A program made the position numbers and the translations under genes. Below, one piece after another: positions 33,768 through 45,744 of a stretch of DNA of 64,000 nucleotides (the first letter of the stretch is position 1; the number at the start of each line of letters is the position of its first letter). Location: contig JASAND010007604.1 in the NCBI GenBank assembly GCA_030248195.1, positions 1 to 64,000 on the forward strand, given 5' to 3'. This stretch comes from Trissonchulus latispiculum (Eukaryota > Nematoda > Enoplea > Enoplida > Ironidae). Below the pieces are notes generated by a model. That model saw nothing but the letters and a program-made list of their open reading frames with translations, was not told where the DNA came from and did not search any database.

Positions 33768-35734
33768 GGAGCCGGAGTCAAAAAAGTACTATGGTTTGCT
33801 CTAAAGATCGTGCAAAATTTGGTCAGAATCAATGCATTTCACATCAAAATGGCCCTAGAAGGCCGGTCGGTGCAAGGAGAGGACAGAAGCAAAGAAAGTC
33901 CGAATATAGGTAGCAAACAGCACAGTTTTCGTACAGTTCTCAAGGTTGGTTCGTGTAATTACCAGTTCAGTTAGGCCCAGCCGGGCCCAAGGTGGAAACC
34001 TTACGAATCAGTTCGTTCAAGCCGAAAACGGAGCAAGTTCAGTTAAATCCTGATAATACAAGTTAATAGAGGCCAGGAAGGCCCAATTGGTGACAAGAAG
34101 TTACCGGAAACGGTTAATATTGTCAAATAGGCAATAACCAACGGTTTTAAGTCAATTCTTTAAGTTGCAAGTTCAAATGGGGCCCAAAATGCACATTTTG
34201 GGCCTGGAAAGCAAAGGAACGAGTAATGGTTGCTGGGTTCGATTCCCGCACCATAATCTTGTACTAATGGGTTTTAACCCATTTGATTCAGGTGCGCGGA
34301 CAGTCGCTGATCAGGATTCGAAGTCGTGAATAATCCAGTTGTGGAGCAGTCAGTGGAAGCGTTCAGTCCTGTAGTGGAATCAGTAGTCAGTCGCCGTTGT
34401 TACTTATCTGAGATTGTTGGATCCGGAAGTGATTCTGAGAAGTCAACCCTGTCAGTAGCCGATTCGTGGAACCTATCACTGTAGGTACATTGTGGATTTA
34501 GACCGCAGCTAGGGTCAAGAACAGAGACGACTTCGCAGGCACCTGATTTCAAGTTGGGAAACCAAAACCGATCAGAAAATATTGTAAACTTGTTACCTTT
34601 CGAACTCTTTCTTGTCTAAAAGATGGCCAGTTTCACCCTATTCATCGCCACCGTTTCCGGAGCTACGCTCCCTTCGTCTCTGGCTTGAGCTTAGCATTCA
34701 GCCAGAGCCAGCTAGCCTGAAGACAGAAGAAGCCATCAGTGCTATAGAACTTTGTAGTTGTAGTTGTCTAATTTACATTAATCAGGAATAAGTACGGCAG
34801 AACCAGGTGACTCCTCAATTTCTCTGTTTCCTCAAAAAGCCAGTTCCGTACAGTAACCCTGTCTAGGTGTTGGAGCAGACCTTCGGGAAAGCAGTGTCCA
34901 ACGATTCGGGGACTCACCCATAGCCCGACCCCAGGTTTATCTTAGTTAACAATTGTTTGTTTGTAGTTTGCTGAATTGTAGTCTGATAATCCGTTTGTAA
35001 GGACGGATAAAGAGTCGCACAGCACGAGCATATAGGCGCACGAGAAAGCATATAGGTACTTACTTGGTAGAGAGTTGGAGACAGTGTAATAGTTAGGATA
35101 ATAGAGACAGAGTTTTGAGAAAAGGAAGAAGAAGAGGTACCACTGAACCTTGTCCCTAACTAAACCTATAACTTGGGTAATATTATCCTAAATTAGGATA
35201 ATATTAATAATAACCTAAAGAGGGTAACTGGCAACTCTGGTACAGTAAATTGAATGCTGTACTGATCTGTAATTGTACCTGTTTTTGCACAGTTTGTAAC
35301 GACCCCTGTTAGTAACGCATTTTGTATTGTAATTTGTAATCTTGCCAAAGAGTGTATCCATAATACCTGTAATAAGATTAATAAATAATTGGTGTGTCAG
35401 ACCTAGAGTCTCAGAGTTTAACAGAGAGGCGCGATTGTCTCCGAAAGTCAGGCGCGTTAGCCTAAAGATAGGATCAGGACTACCCAAAGGGAAGGCGGGG
35501 CGGGGATTGGAAGACCATCGGCAAGCCAGGGATCAACTACAAGCAAGGGGGCCCCCCTGGGGAGAGGGGGAACGAGGGCAACAAACGAACCACGGAAAAG
35601 ACCCCCAAAAGGGGGGGGGGGGGAGCCGGGTGGAGAACCACCCGGGGGCGGGCCAAGCCTTCTAAAGGGGGGGGCCAAGCAGAGCGACTTCTGACACTAG
35701 ACCGGAGAGCAGAGCGTTTTTTGACTCCGGCTCC
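33768..35734. mobile_element. region bounded by GGAGCCGGAGTC inverted ends
   Basis: GGAGCCGGAGTCAAAAAA at 33768 is mirrored exactly (18 bp) at 35717-35734. Flanks TAA and TAG are not diagnostic. It lies inside the larger element and overlaps part of the stem-loop island. Confidence 0.5.
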
Positions 35735-36612
35735 TAGCAACTTCATTACATAAAGTAATCGCTTGACAAATTTGGAAAAAGTAGGCAAAACACATTTCAG
35801 CTTATTTCTCTATAACGAAGAGCGATTTCACAATAAATAAAAATCGTCCCCAGCTATTTGATGGAGGTATCGAATGATATAACCGATGTCTCGCGAAAAA
35901 ATTTACTTGAGTGTGTTAAAAATATTTTAGAAAAGCAACATTAGTTTCATGGCATGCATTAAAAAGAGAAAATGTCAAGCTACATTTTGATATAAAAATG
36001 GCTTTATAACTCCAAGTATTGAATGAGTAATAACGCTGTAAACTTTATGTGACCAAAGGGAATCACCACCTTATGTGTATTATTTAACAATAAACACTAT
36101 GCAGCTGATTGAAAGCATAGCGAATTCCTAGAACCATAGCAAACAATGAAAATTTGCGAATTCTTTGTTTTTGATTTTCTCGTCACTGCTTCAACCAAAC
36201 TAGACCAAATTTTCCAGATATGTTTTATATCTGCATACGCTCAGGCCGTTTTCTTTGTTTTTGGAAAACGCAGTAGTATGCAAGATATAGAATTTACAAT
36301 ATTTCAAAATAAGCTAAAAAATAGAAAATACACTTCCGAAAACAAAAAACGGCATGAGCGTATAGATTAATAAAGCTTGCATGGAAAATTTCAAGCAAAT
36401 TCATTCAAGAATGAAAGAGATATTTAAATTCAAACTTTTAATACATTTCCTCTTGTGTAGACAGCAAGCCAGTCCCCACAACGTTGAAGGCAAGCGAATT
36501 TGATGCAAAACATGATAAAGAGCAAGTGTGCCAAATTTCAAGCCGATTGATTAAGTTTAGAGTTAACAGTATCTGTTGGAAGTTTACCCCGGTAGTGGTA
36601 CTACCACATTAA

Positions 36613-37217
36613 ATTGTCGGGCCCCTATCTTTCATGAGTATTTTCACAAAATTGCCGGAATTTTTAGAAAATTTTATGAAAACCCGTTAAGTTTTGCTAA
36701 AACTCTAAGAGCTGTGTTAAAAGTTCGGAACTTTTCCGGGCATTTTGATAAAAATTGCCAGAAGTTGCTAAACATTTTGTTTTTTAGCTAGCATTTCTAA
36801 GGCCTTATTTCTTTAAAGATTAATCGGATTAAATTAAAATTTATCCGCATTAAAGAAATAGCAACTCGGATTAAACTGATTAAAATTTATTCCTGCGAGT
36901 TACACGGATTCAATTGAATCATATTTCTCTAATGCACCTAGGATTAAAATTTTAATCTAATCCTGTTCCTTTATTCACACATCGGTTTAAAATCAACGAG
37001 TTAATTTAAATCCGACCTGCTTAATCTCTGTTTATTTAAAGATTAATTTTAATCCGTTAAATCCGTCGCCTGCATACTTGTTTTCAATTCTTAGTGCAGC
37101 TACGCGGGTTAAACGGGGTAAAAGTTGGGTAAAAATTTTGAATTCTGGTTCTTTAGCGGTTGATCAAATGCATTAAAATTAACTCGTTTAATCCGTTTAA
37201 TCCAGGTTTAACATTAA
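36613..37217. other. noncoding, GGATTAAA/TTTAATCC-rich
   Basis: Positions 36810-37210 are crowded with GGATTAAA and its complement in both orientations, including TTTAAAGATTAAT near both ends (about 36813 and 37037). Probably a small decayed inverted-repeat element. No gene. Confidence 0.5.
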
Positions 37218-38280
37218 GGTGGTAGTACCATTACCGGGATTTCCTACTTAATTTTTCCATGGATGAAACAATCTTCACAAACCAGTGGCTAAAGCAAAAC
37301 TGGTTGGCAAACTACCTTTGCGCAAAATCTTTGTGTTAGAGAGTACTTAATTGGCTAGCTACCATCGTGGCTTTGCGCATGCGCAAATAGTCAAAAATTT
37401 ATTTAAGCTTTATATATAAAGTTTTACCCTACCATGTGAAAGAGCGCAAAAGTGCTTTAATATGACGTGCATATCTCTTATGTTCTTGGTTTCTATCAAA
37501 AGTTACAGATGATTTAACATATGGCTGTTTGCACAAGCAATGTAGTGTAAAATCATTTTATACAAGAATTAAATCCACTGAGTTTTGGAGGTTGTCATTG
37601 GGTTACCTATGTGTATTATTTGACAAAAACACTATGAAGCTGATCAAAAGCATAGCGAATTCCTAAAACCAAAGCAAACAATGAAAAGTTACCGTATTCT
37701 CGCGCTTAAGGGAACACCCACTTAAGAGAACATGTTCTCTTAAGTGAACGTGTTCTCTTAAGCGAAATCAGAAAAATGCTGAGGCATAAATTGAAAAATT
37801 GCTTTTGAAAGCTAAATTTCCAAAATTTTAGTCTTTTCTAGTTGAAGTAACCATTCATACCAAGTATACCACGAAACGTGACAGTAGTAATTAACTATAA
37901 TACATAAAAATAAAATAAAATCGCCTTTATAGTTGTACTGGACATTCACTTAAGCGAACATGTTCCCTTAAATGAACATGTTCTCTTAAGTGAAATCAGA
38001 AAGATTTCCAATTTTGCCCGTATTTCACTTAAGAGAACATGTTCGCTTAAGCGCGAGAATACGGTAAGATTTCATTGTGTTTTATTTTCTCGTAGCTGCT
38101 TCAACCAAACATAACCAAATTTTCTAGATATGTTTTATATCTGCATACGCTCAGGCCGTTTTCTTTGTCTTTGAAAAAAAACGCAGTAGTATGCAAGATA
38201 TAAAATTTACAATATTTCAAAATAGGCCAAAAATCGAAAATGAACCTTTCCGAAAAACTAAAAAACGGCCTGAGCGTATT
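37218..38280. mobile_element. second copy of the TTAA element
   Basis: It starts GGTGGTAGTACCATTACCGG after TTAA (37214-37217) and follows the 29670 copy through GGCTAGCTACCATC and the CATACGCTCAGGCCGTTTTC block (38137). The right terminus is missing or lost at about 38280. It is interrupted by 37689-38066. Confidence 0.7.
37689..38066. mobile_element. TTACCGTATTCTCGCGC-ended element
   Basis: The ends are TTACCGTATTCTCGCGCTTA and its exact reverse complement. Near both ends are tandem palindromes of the type CTTAAGAGAACATGTTCTCTTAAG. The target is TA-like, which would fit a Tc1/mariner-related short element, but the empty site in the sister copy does not align cleanly enough to prove it. Confidence 0.7.
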
Positions 38281-38661
38281 AACCATCCTGATCTTCGTCT
38301 TTCCATTTTCCATCATCAGCAACGATCGACCCATGAGCTCTATTTCACCCAAATCGTTGCATGTTGGTCGAAAATATAGTCTTTGTTTTTAGAGGAAGAC
38401 TATCTCCGCTCGACGCTCGAGAAAAATCCCGGAGCAAGCAGGTATGACAACGTCTTTTACGATGCTAACTGGTGCGGAATCTTCTTGGGCTATGTTCTGC
38501 AATGGCTTCACCCAAATGCTTTAAATTTAGCATGGTTTACCTCATTTTACAAGGATATCGACGCCAATGTTTGCGTTATACTGGCAGACATCAGGGACCA
38601 GCTGGAACTCATGGCTCAGGGTCAAGTTTCCTATTTTTCCTATTGGAAACATCAACGAGAC

Positions 38662-38880
38662 TCAAAGTTTCCAATTTCTCCCCATAGACACTTGAAATTC
38701 CCGGATCAGTCCGTATATTCTTTGATTGGACATCCGTGATTGACGTACCAGTGACATTTCAGCGCCAATGTCCAGAAGCACATTAACATTCGCAGCCACT
38801 AAAATTGAACTGCTTGATACAACCGTCGATACATGGGCTAGTTTTTTCGTAAGATGAGTTTCCTTTCCAGCTTCGGTCAA
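38662..38880 (-). pseudogene. possible retroelement aspartic-protease fragment
   Basis: The minus-strand frame contains VLLDIGAEMSLV, which resembles the catalytic strand of retroviral-type aspartic proteases (D-T/S-G-A, here with Ile in the Thr/Ser position) preceded by a beta-strand-like stretch. There is no flanking gag, RT or LTR. On the other strand a 118-codon frame (38383-38739) overlaps it and resembles nothing I know. It may be a scrap of a BEL/Pao or Gypsy element, or chance. Confidence 0.3.
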
Positions 38881-39143
38881 TGGGAGTTTTCAGTTCTTCT
38901 ATGGGTTGATCCCAAATGCACCTCTGTCTGCAGTTATGATCGAAGCTTGAGAAATACATTCCCTTCTCGGCTAAGGCAATTAGGCTAAGGAGTTAGATTA
39001 CCGAAACCGGTTGTGAGCAGTTGTGTTTCAAGTTTTCGTTCTCGCTTGCACATTGTGATACACACCCTATATTTGGTGTGTACGTACAGTTTTATCGATT
39101 TTCTGCCACATTAGTTTTCGTTGTACTAACGTTTTGTCTGTAA

Positions 39144-41357
39144 TGGTCCCCTCCAAAACGTCGACCTCGAAACCCGATCACCGTGTCATGGTTCAATGTT
39201 GTAATTGTGAGGGATTTATACATTATTAATGTGTGCTCGTCAATACCTCGGATTTAAGCCTGCTAATTAATGATAAGAATTTTTATTTTGCGTGGAAAAA
39301 CTGTTATCCGTTATTGACAGATGAGCAGAAAGATGATTTTGCCAATGCTAGCCATCATAAGCGTCTCTTCTATGGAAGTACCCCCTCTGGGAGCCAACCA
39401 CAAGTCAATCCTGATCTGCCCAAACCTTTGTTGACTGTTGATCAGTTTGAACAGGTAATCTCCAGGGTCACCGCAGCCGCACCGCACCGCCACCGCAGCC
39501 GTCAACTCTAGCATTACTTCGGTTTTTCGGGATGACCGTAAGATGGTTGGGTGTGGCAGGATCTTGAAGGTGTGTTTTCACGATCGACAGGTGAATGAAC
39601 GGCGTACATTTCTGTACAAAGTCTGATGCAATCGGACAACTTGCTTTGTTCGGGAACGTTAAAACCATTTGTTGGATCGGACCAAGCAATGAAGGAGCGA
39701 GAATTCGACTACAATCTGCGGCAAGAGATTCAGCGCGAGGAGAAGGGTGAAACTGACCTGAAGATTCGAAACGGTCGGATTGTCAAAATAGCCAAACTAG
39801 TGGATGACACCGGTGATTTGAATGCTACCGGGAGTGAGGATTGTGTCGTTCCGGAAAACTTAGTATAGCCAGTCAAAATGACGGATCTAATATAGCATAC
39901 TTTGATTTTGTTTTGTTTAATGTTAGAGGTTTAAGGGGCAAACTTGTGAATTTACAAGTTTTGGCTAATGGTTTACCTAATATACTGTTATTTGTTACTG
40001 AAACTTTTTTGATAGTGATTTTTCTGATTTGTCATTGTTGTTTCTAAAATATCATGATATTTACCGTTGTGATGATGAATATCGTATTGGACGTGGAGGT
40101 GGGGTACTGATCTGACTACCTAAAACTTTGAAGGTTTTTTGGTATATAAGGAAGCTACAAACTTGTTTGAACTCATTTGCATGAATGTTTACATGAAAAA
40201 GAAAACAATAGCTCAATTCTGGTTAGTCTATAGAACTCCATCTGCAAACAAATGTAACTCTGTTCTCTCGTTGCTGCAAGAATTCGAAAATCAGTATAAG
40301 TAAAAGCAGTCATTTCCAACATTTTTATTAGGAGATTTTAATCTGCCGAAAATTGATTGACAAAGCGGATGTATACCAAACAATGAAAATCATTGTGTTT
40401 TTTACACAAAACTGATGGAGTTGGGGTTTAGCCTGTTTGTAGCCCATGCAACTCGCAGAGGAGGAAATATATTAGATTTAGTATTTTGTAATGATGACGC
40501 TTTTGTTTCAGAGCTCACAATTAGAGACCATTTTACAACTTTTAGATCATTTCCAAGTTTTCGTGTCCTTCGGATTCTTTCTAGTGCATGTAAATTCCAG
40601 TCAATGAAAATTTAGAAATTTCAGAAAAGCTGATATACAAGGAATAACTAACTATTTAAGCTCTGTAGACTGGAATATAGTGCTGTCCAATTCTGATAGT
40701 GTCGATGGAACATGGCCACTTTTTAAAGATGTGGTAAGTAATGCAATCAGTCAATTTGTGCCCTTATGTGATTTAACAAACCAAAACTATAAATGGACAG
40801 TGACAACTTTGAAATCACATAAGCATCAATTGGGTTGCATAAATTGTATAAAAACATCCTAATTTAAAAAATAAGCGTCGGTGGCCATTAGCGGCTCGTT
40901 ATTCTAGATCTCTTAAGCAACAGGAAATTTATGAACGTGAATTTTCTATTTTGCCATCTAAGAACGAAACAAAGTTTTGGAATTACGTAAAACCGCGTAT
41001 ACCACCGAAGTCTCAAATTACTGTAGTTAAAACAGTAACTAATGATAGGCTGTCTACTGATTTGGAGAGAGCAAAAGCCTTCAATGACTTTTTCGTTTCT
41101 GTATTCACAACTAACAGATCGGATGACTTTAGATTCCCTCAACGAACTGGTATTATTTTGGATAATAGTTTGTTCACAGAAGACATTGTCAATAAGCATC
41201 TAGCCAAATTGAAACCCAAGTACTGTAGTGGACCGGATGAAATTCCGCAATGGTTTTTACACGTTTTTGCACAATATTTAGCATTGCCACTTTCGATATT
41301 ATTTGATCATTCCTTCAACTCTGCTATATTGCCGGAGGAATGGAAAGTGACCAAAAT
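39144..41357 (+). pseudogene. degenerate CR1/Jockey-type LINE: ORF1, endonuclease and start of RT
   Basis: ORF1 begins at ATG 39144 with a Cys/His array (CCNCEGFIHY, then a stop in place of one residue, then C and WKNC) like the PHD-type finger of LINE ORF1 proteins. Near 39710-39780 comes LRQEIQREEKGETDLKIRNG, typical of ORF1 C-terminal regions. ORF2 shows endonuclease blocks: FNVRGLRGK near 39922, TETF near 40000, GRGGGVL near 40090, LLGDFNLPK near 40330 and LDLVFCND near 40475. RT block 0/1 follows (YCSGPDEIPQWF near 41220, LPEEWK near 41330). Stops and frameshifts are present throughout. It is cut off by simple repeats at 41358, before the catalytic RT motifs. Confidence 0.85.
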
Positions 41358-41760
41358 TATAGCATCATCATCATCATCATCATCATTACCACCATCACCA
41401 CCACCCCCCCACCACCATTATCATCATCATGTTGTTGTTGTTGTTGTTGTTCTTTCCAGGCTCGTCAGCTGAAAAGCTATATGAGGGCACTTCGGCATCC
41501 AGTAGTCCAGCACACGTCTTCGCCAAGGTAGGTCCACCCATCGGATAATCCGTTAGGAAAAGATGTGGGGGATTGGACCACACCGCTCGGTAGCATAATT
41601 TAAGGACTCCAGATGCTTCAATGTCGATCCGACACGGCTATAAACCGTGCCCCTGGGAGGTTGGAACCCATTTGCACCGTTGACCAGACGGATGCGAGGG
41701 GACACCTGTGGGGATCTCCATTTGATGGGATCATCATCATCATCATAATCATCACCACAG
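41358..41760. repeat. simple repeats around a short retroposon-like unit
   Basis: (ATC)n at about 41364-41388, ACC-rich to about 41418 and (GTT)n at about 41430-41452. Then unique sequence continues to about 41730, followed by another (ATC)n tail at 41730-41752. A repeated ATC tail of this kind suggests a SINE-like unit ending there. Confidence 0.55.
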
Positions 41761-42260
41761 CGCCCGCTTTCTCTAGAATTTCTGATAATTCGGTACAAAG
41801 TCGTCCACTGAAGCTTGTTTACGCTTCGCGGGTAGGGACTGGCCTGCCGCGCACCCATCTCCTCTCTCCCGCCTCTCCAGCATCTGTTCCAATCTGTTCA
41901 CAATGCCGCCGTGGGGGGCAGGTTTCGGATAGGACTCTTTCAATAACTTCAATAATTCATCTTTTTCTTCGGAACCAAGGAAGAATCTAAGTGACGTTGC
42001 ATAATGTAAAGTTAGTCAACTGGTGTAGTTTTCACAAACACAAATAGCACTTCAAAATGGAATTTCTGCGTTACCTCATTCCCGTGTTCAGCAACAAACA
42101 CCACTGATTTCCACACGAAAAGCACAGCATGAGCAATAAAAAAGCCTGGATTCCATGCTTTTCTCTTAATTTCTACAATCCCTATAGCTTTAGCTAGATT
42201 TCCAGCCCTAAATCCCTTTTTAATGCCATATGTCCCCTAGGGACAGAAGTTCGACGCAGG

Positions 42261-42560
42261 GTGAGCCGTGTAGCCGAATGGTTAAGGCATTGGACTTAGG
42301 ATCTAAAGGTCCAGGATCGATTCCCACCTTAGCCATAATGACGTTGCATTGTTTTCTTGAGCAATCGGCTACAGCTCCGTCGGTGTGCCGTCTTGTGGGG
42401 GCAGTGAACGCTTAAATATTCTTAATCCACTTATCGTCAAGAGTACGGCGCGGAGTCCGTGGAAAAGCACCCCCTCCCCTAGGATCAACCAGTACCCTTG
42501 TAACATGACCAACCTACCCCCTGCGAAGGGTTGCTGGTGCAAACGAGTCAACTACTTTAT
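42261..42560 (+). mobile_element. tRNA-derived SINE (tRNA-Leu-like head)
   Basis: Box A TAGCCGAATGG at 42271-42281 and box B GGATCGATTCC at 42314-42324 have tRNA spacing. Between them GGACTTAGGATC would give a TAG anticodon, as in tRNA-Leu. The long variable arm is shortened and the acceptor stem is not closed, so this is a retroposon head rather than a working tRNA. The body continues with unrelated sequence; its 3' end is approximate. Confidence 0.7.
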
Positions 42561-45503
42561 TTGGTTACACTTCACGTTGGCTTGCTTCGTGATCCCCCTC
42601 ATCTGTGCCTGTTTTGCAGTCGCTACACCACCGATTCCTGGAAACACCTGAGTCTAATGTTGGCGTTTTCCAGAACCGCGTTTCCTAGCAATTCTTTAAT
42701 CAACCAACGTTTTCAGGTGAGCTTGCATGAACCTTGCACTGATCGACATTCATTCATTCATTGAATTCAGCGATCTGAGTTCAAATTTGGATGGAACCTT
42801 CAGTCAGAATTGCGTGAAGTCTAGCAGGCAACAAGATTTCAAACTAGACTGCACTTTTTCTCAACCAAACACGACATTATGTAGGCCAAACGTAAATTTG
42901 CACATTGAAAAGTGTGACGAATTGCTGGCAGAGTGATTACACAGTGAATGGTCGTACCAGAGGTCCGAACTCCGAATGTTTCGGACCTACAATGTTACAT
43001 GACTTTCTTCTTCTTTCTTATTTAGATTCAGATTCTTGATTTGCCAGGTTGGATTAGTTTCAGATCCGTCTTCCCTTCATGATTAGATGAGGTTAAGAAA
43101 TAAGATTGAGACGATGACGTTGATGACGTCGCATTTTGAAAACGCGGAAGATCTTTGGACGAAGTTGTGGCTTGTCTGCAGATGACACTGTCAGCAAGTG
43201 TTGTTTTTCGAACGGAACGAAATTAGGTTTAAAAAATACAGTCAGACCTTCTTTTCAATGAGAAATACGGACACCAGCGACGGAACCGGATCACCTGATC
43301 ACCAGATCAAGAGCCTCGACACGGTCTTGTCTCGGTTTTCTTATTTTCTTAATTTACCACAAATTTGAGAAATTTTTGGATTAAAACCAAATCTTTAATT
43401 CTGCTTTTAAATGAATCTGCTAAAAAGATTTATTGGATGTGGTATTTACGTTATCTCAAAAATATACATACAGTTTGTGGGTGTAAATTGGTGTCGCTTG
43501 CTTCCAGCTTCATTTTGCAAGCTGCAAGTATACCGGAAGAATTAATTTTGTTCACTATGGTCTAATTTCCAGAGATACAGGCAGGGTACATAATCTCGGC
43601 ATCTGTCATACTATTATCGTAACATGTACTGCTACTGTACTTAAATTGAAGTTAGAAGTTGTTCGCGTTTTGAATAGAAAGAATGTTGCTGCTGAGTGCT
43701 GCTGCTGACAACTTTCGTTAAAACGCTTTCCTAGGCCAAAGCAAACAAAAATACTTGAGTTCTGATTTTCCAATACCTAGGCCTTAGAGCTGTTCCTTCA
43801 ACAAAGACCGGTTTATGTATATTTATGTAAGGTTTTTACTTGCAAACCAAATTACGTATCATTGTCATATCGCATTAGCTATTAGATTTCAGGAAATTCT
43901 ATTAAACTTAAATTTTGGCAATTGCTAGGATGCAAATTCTTGACAGTTTTTAGAAGTTCTATAATTGATTGGTTCAGACAGGGAGAACCCCGAAGAGATA
44001 TTTAATCAGTAACAAATAATTTCGAGGGAGGGGGTCTGTACTTTAATGTATATTGGTAGATAAATTTTGGTATATTCTTTATTTATTGCTCATTTTTTGA
44101 ACGGAATTTTTTGAATTCGGAAATCCAACTCTTCATAAAGTAAAATTTGATAATAAAAACCTGCAGAGCCAGAATCGTATTTTTATTGCTTTAAAGATTT
44201 AATTACAGTTTCTTTTATTTCTGGATATTCATTTTTAAAACCCAGCCGGAACTCGATATCAGGTTCATCGTCAGAATTCCTGATTGTGGAGTTTTAGTAG
44301 TTTGCAGCAACCTGAAGGCGTCATTTTGTTCAAAGAACTCTCTTAGAAGCGGCTGTTACTAATTTAGGAACAATTGGATAGCATCAGATTTCCTAGCAAC
44401 TAAAAAAAACTGGAATGGAATTGAGTTCGGACCAAACTGCCGGAAACCTTTTGTAGAATTTTTTGATACCCAGTATTTAGCGCTTCTCCGCCATTTTCAA
44501 GAAATTCTTAGAACTTTGAAAGTGCCCAGTAAGTGCTCTTTGAAATGAGAAAACTTACCAGAAGCCATACCAAAACAAAAGACTTATATACTTGGTAAAT
44601 TTTTATAATCCGGAAGTTGGATAGCCCTAGTCCTAAATTTTCTAACACGTTCTTGATTTGTCCTTGTGTCTTCTTTTCTACTCTGGATCTATTGACGTAT
44701 GGAGGGGGTGAGGCCTTCCTCATCCATGCTAGTATTTGGAAGTTAAATATCATTATCGAGTTGATAGTTTAAGTTAATTATTTTTTGACCCTTGCAGTTA
44801 GTGAAATTCAACAAATTTGCTGGTTTGATATGGCTCCTGCCTGCAGATGCTTTACTCGCAGCCACCTACAGTGGTGGGCTTTATCCAGAGTTTAGACTAG
44901 GTTTTCCTATGATAGCTCTTTCAAGTCTTCAGACCATAGGCATACAGGTGGGCTAGGGGTCCGCAGGACCATAGTTCATCTCCCGCAGAATGGTTCCCCC
45001 CTTTCGAAAAACTCATTTGCCAGCTAATTTTGGTATTCTCTATGGATGGAGTAGATTATCCATCTAGTCAAAGCAGACCGCCAGAATTGGAAACAGTGTT
45101 AGCGTTCGGTTATCAAAATAGAATGTACAGAATTTACAGAATTTACAAAATGTTAGAATTTACAGGATATATAGAGCCAGGAATTGGTCAGCCAGTAATT
45201 GAACCACAGTTCTTCCAAACTGCAGGCAGGCAGACTTGAATTATACTGCTACATTACGCTATTTATTAATCTAGTTAAGATAGTCATTTTATTAACATTA
45301 TTTGGAAAATACGTCTAAATTAATAAGGTCTACATTACAACCTTGCTAAAACGACATTAACTTCAATGTAATTAGTCTGTTTTTTGAATTTTCACTTTTT
45401 TCCAATTTATTCAATTCAAACATCTTTCATTGACTTTTAGACCGACTGTTTAACGTGACCACAGGGACGACTTTTATGTAAGCAAACGTTCAACGAACGA
45501 ATC
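42561..45503. other. gene-poor interval upstream of the secreted-protein pair
   Basis: No gene could be supported. A 69-codon frame at 45030-45239 has protein-like composition (Tyr, Pro and Gln rich) and ends in TGA. It could be an exon, but I found no convincing splice partner. Confidence 0.4.
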
Positions 45504-45671
45504 ATGGCTTTATTAATTTTAATCTCTTTCCTAATGGTAGCCACTGAAAGGACCGCAGGTGAGCCGACTTGGTACTTTTGTTGTCACCTACTATATGTTA
45601 TTAGGTAAGGTACTGGAGGTCAGATATTAACTAAGGCTGAATTAACATTATTCTGAGACTATTCGGTTATA

Positions 45672-45744
<73 letters not shown>

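Larger units (their letters stand above)
31643..35206. repeat. island of more than fifteen near-perfect stem-loops
   Basis: Perfect inverted repeats with short loops occur every 100-300 bp. Examples: 31643-31667 (9-bp arms), 32162-32189 (10), 32335-32362 (14, no loop), 32399-32433 (11), 32584-32611 (11), 32979-33001 (10), 33114-33186 (10, long loop), 33225-33250 (11), 34181-34204 (11), 34266-34283 (8), 34678-34707 (8) and 35178-35206 (14). The arms differ in sequence between hairpins, so they are not copies of one unit. There is no long frame. Confidence 0.8.
30076..36069. mobile_element. inner region bounded by GTAGTGATTCC inverted ends
   Basis: GTAGTGATTCCTTTTGGGCA at 30076 is mirrored with three to four differences by the end at 36069. 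The second copy of the outer element reads directly across this position, so 30076-36069 is absent there. CTTAT flanks both sides roughly. It encloses the stem-loop island and has no protein-coding signal I can recognise. Confidence 0.6.
29670..36608. mobile_element. TTAA-targeted element with GGTGGTAGTACCA ends, greatly enlarged
   Basis: The left end GGTGGTAGTACCATTA and right end ACCACATTAA (right terminus TGGTACTACCACA) are inverted copies and are flanked on both sides by TTAA, the target used by piggyBac-like elements. A second copy at 37218-38280 is collinear with the left 400 bp and the right 550 bp. The roughly 6-kb middle is therefore probably secondary insertion. No transposase frame found. 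Confidence 0.72.

Noticed and set aside
34230..34256. GGGTTCGATTCCCGCACCA, like a tRNA 3' end or a primer-binding site
   Set aside because: There is a good box B but no box A at tRNA spacing and no acceptor stem between T-arm and CCA; no LTR is adjacent on either strand.
35342..35788. Overlapping Gly/Pro/Arg-rich frames on both strands
   Set aside because: Generated by G and C homopolymers; no conserved motif.
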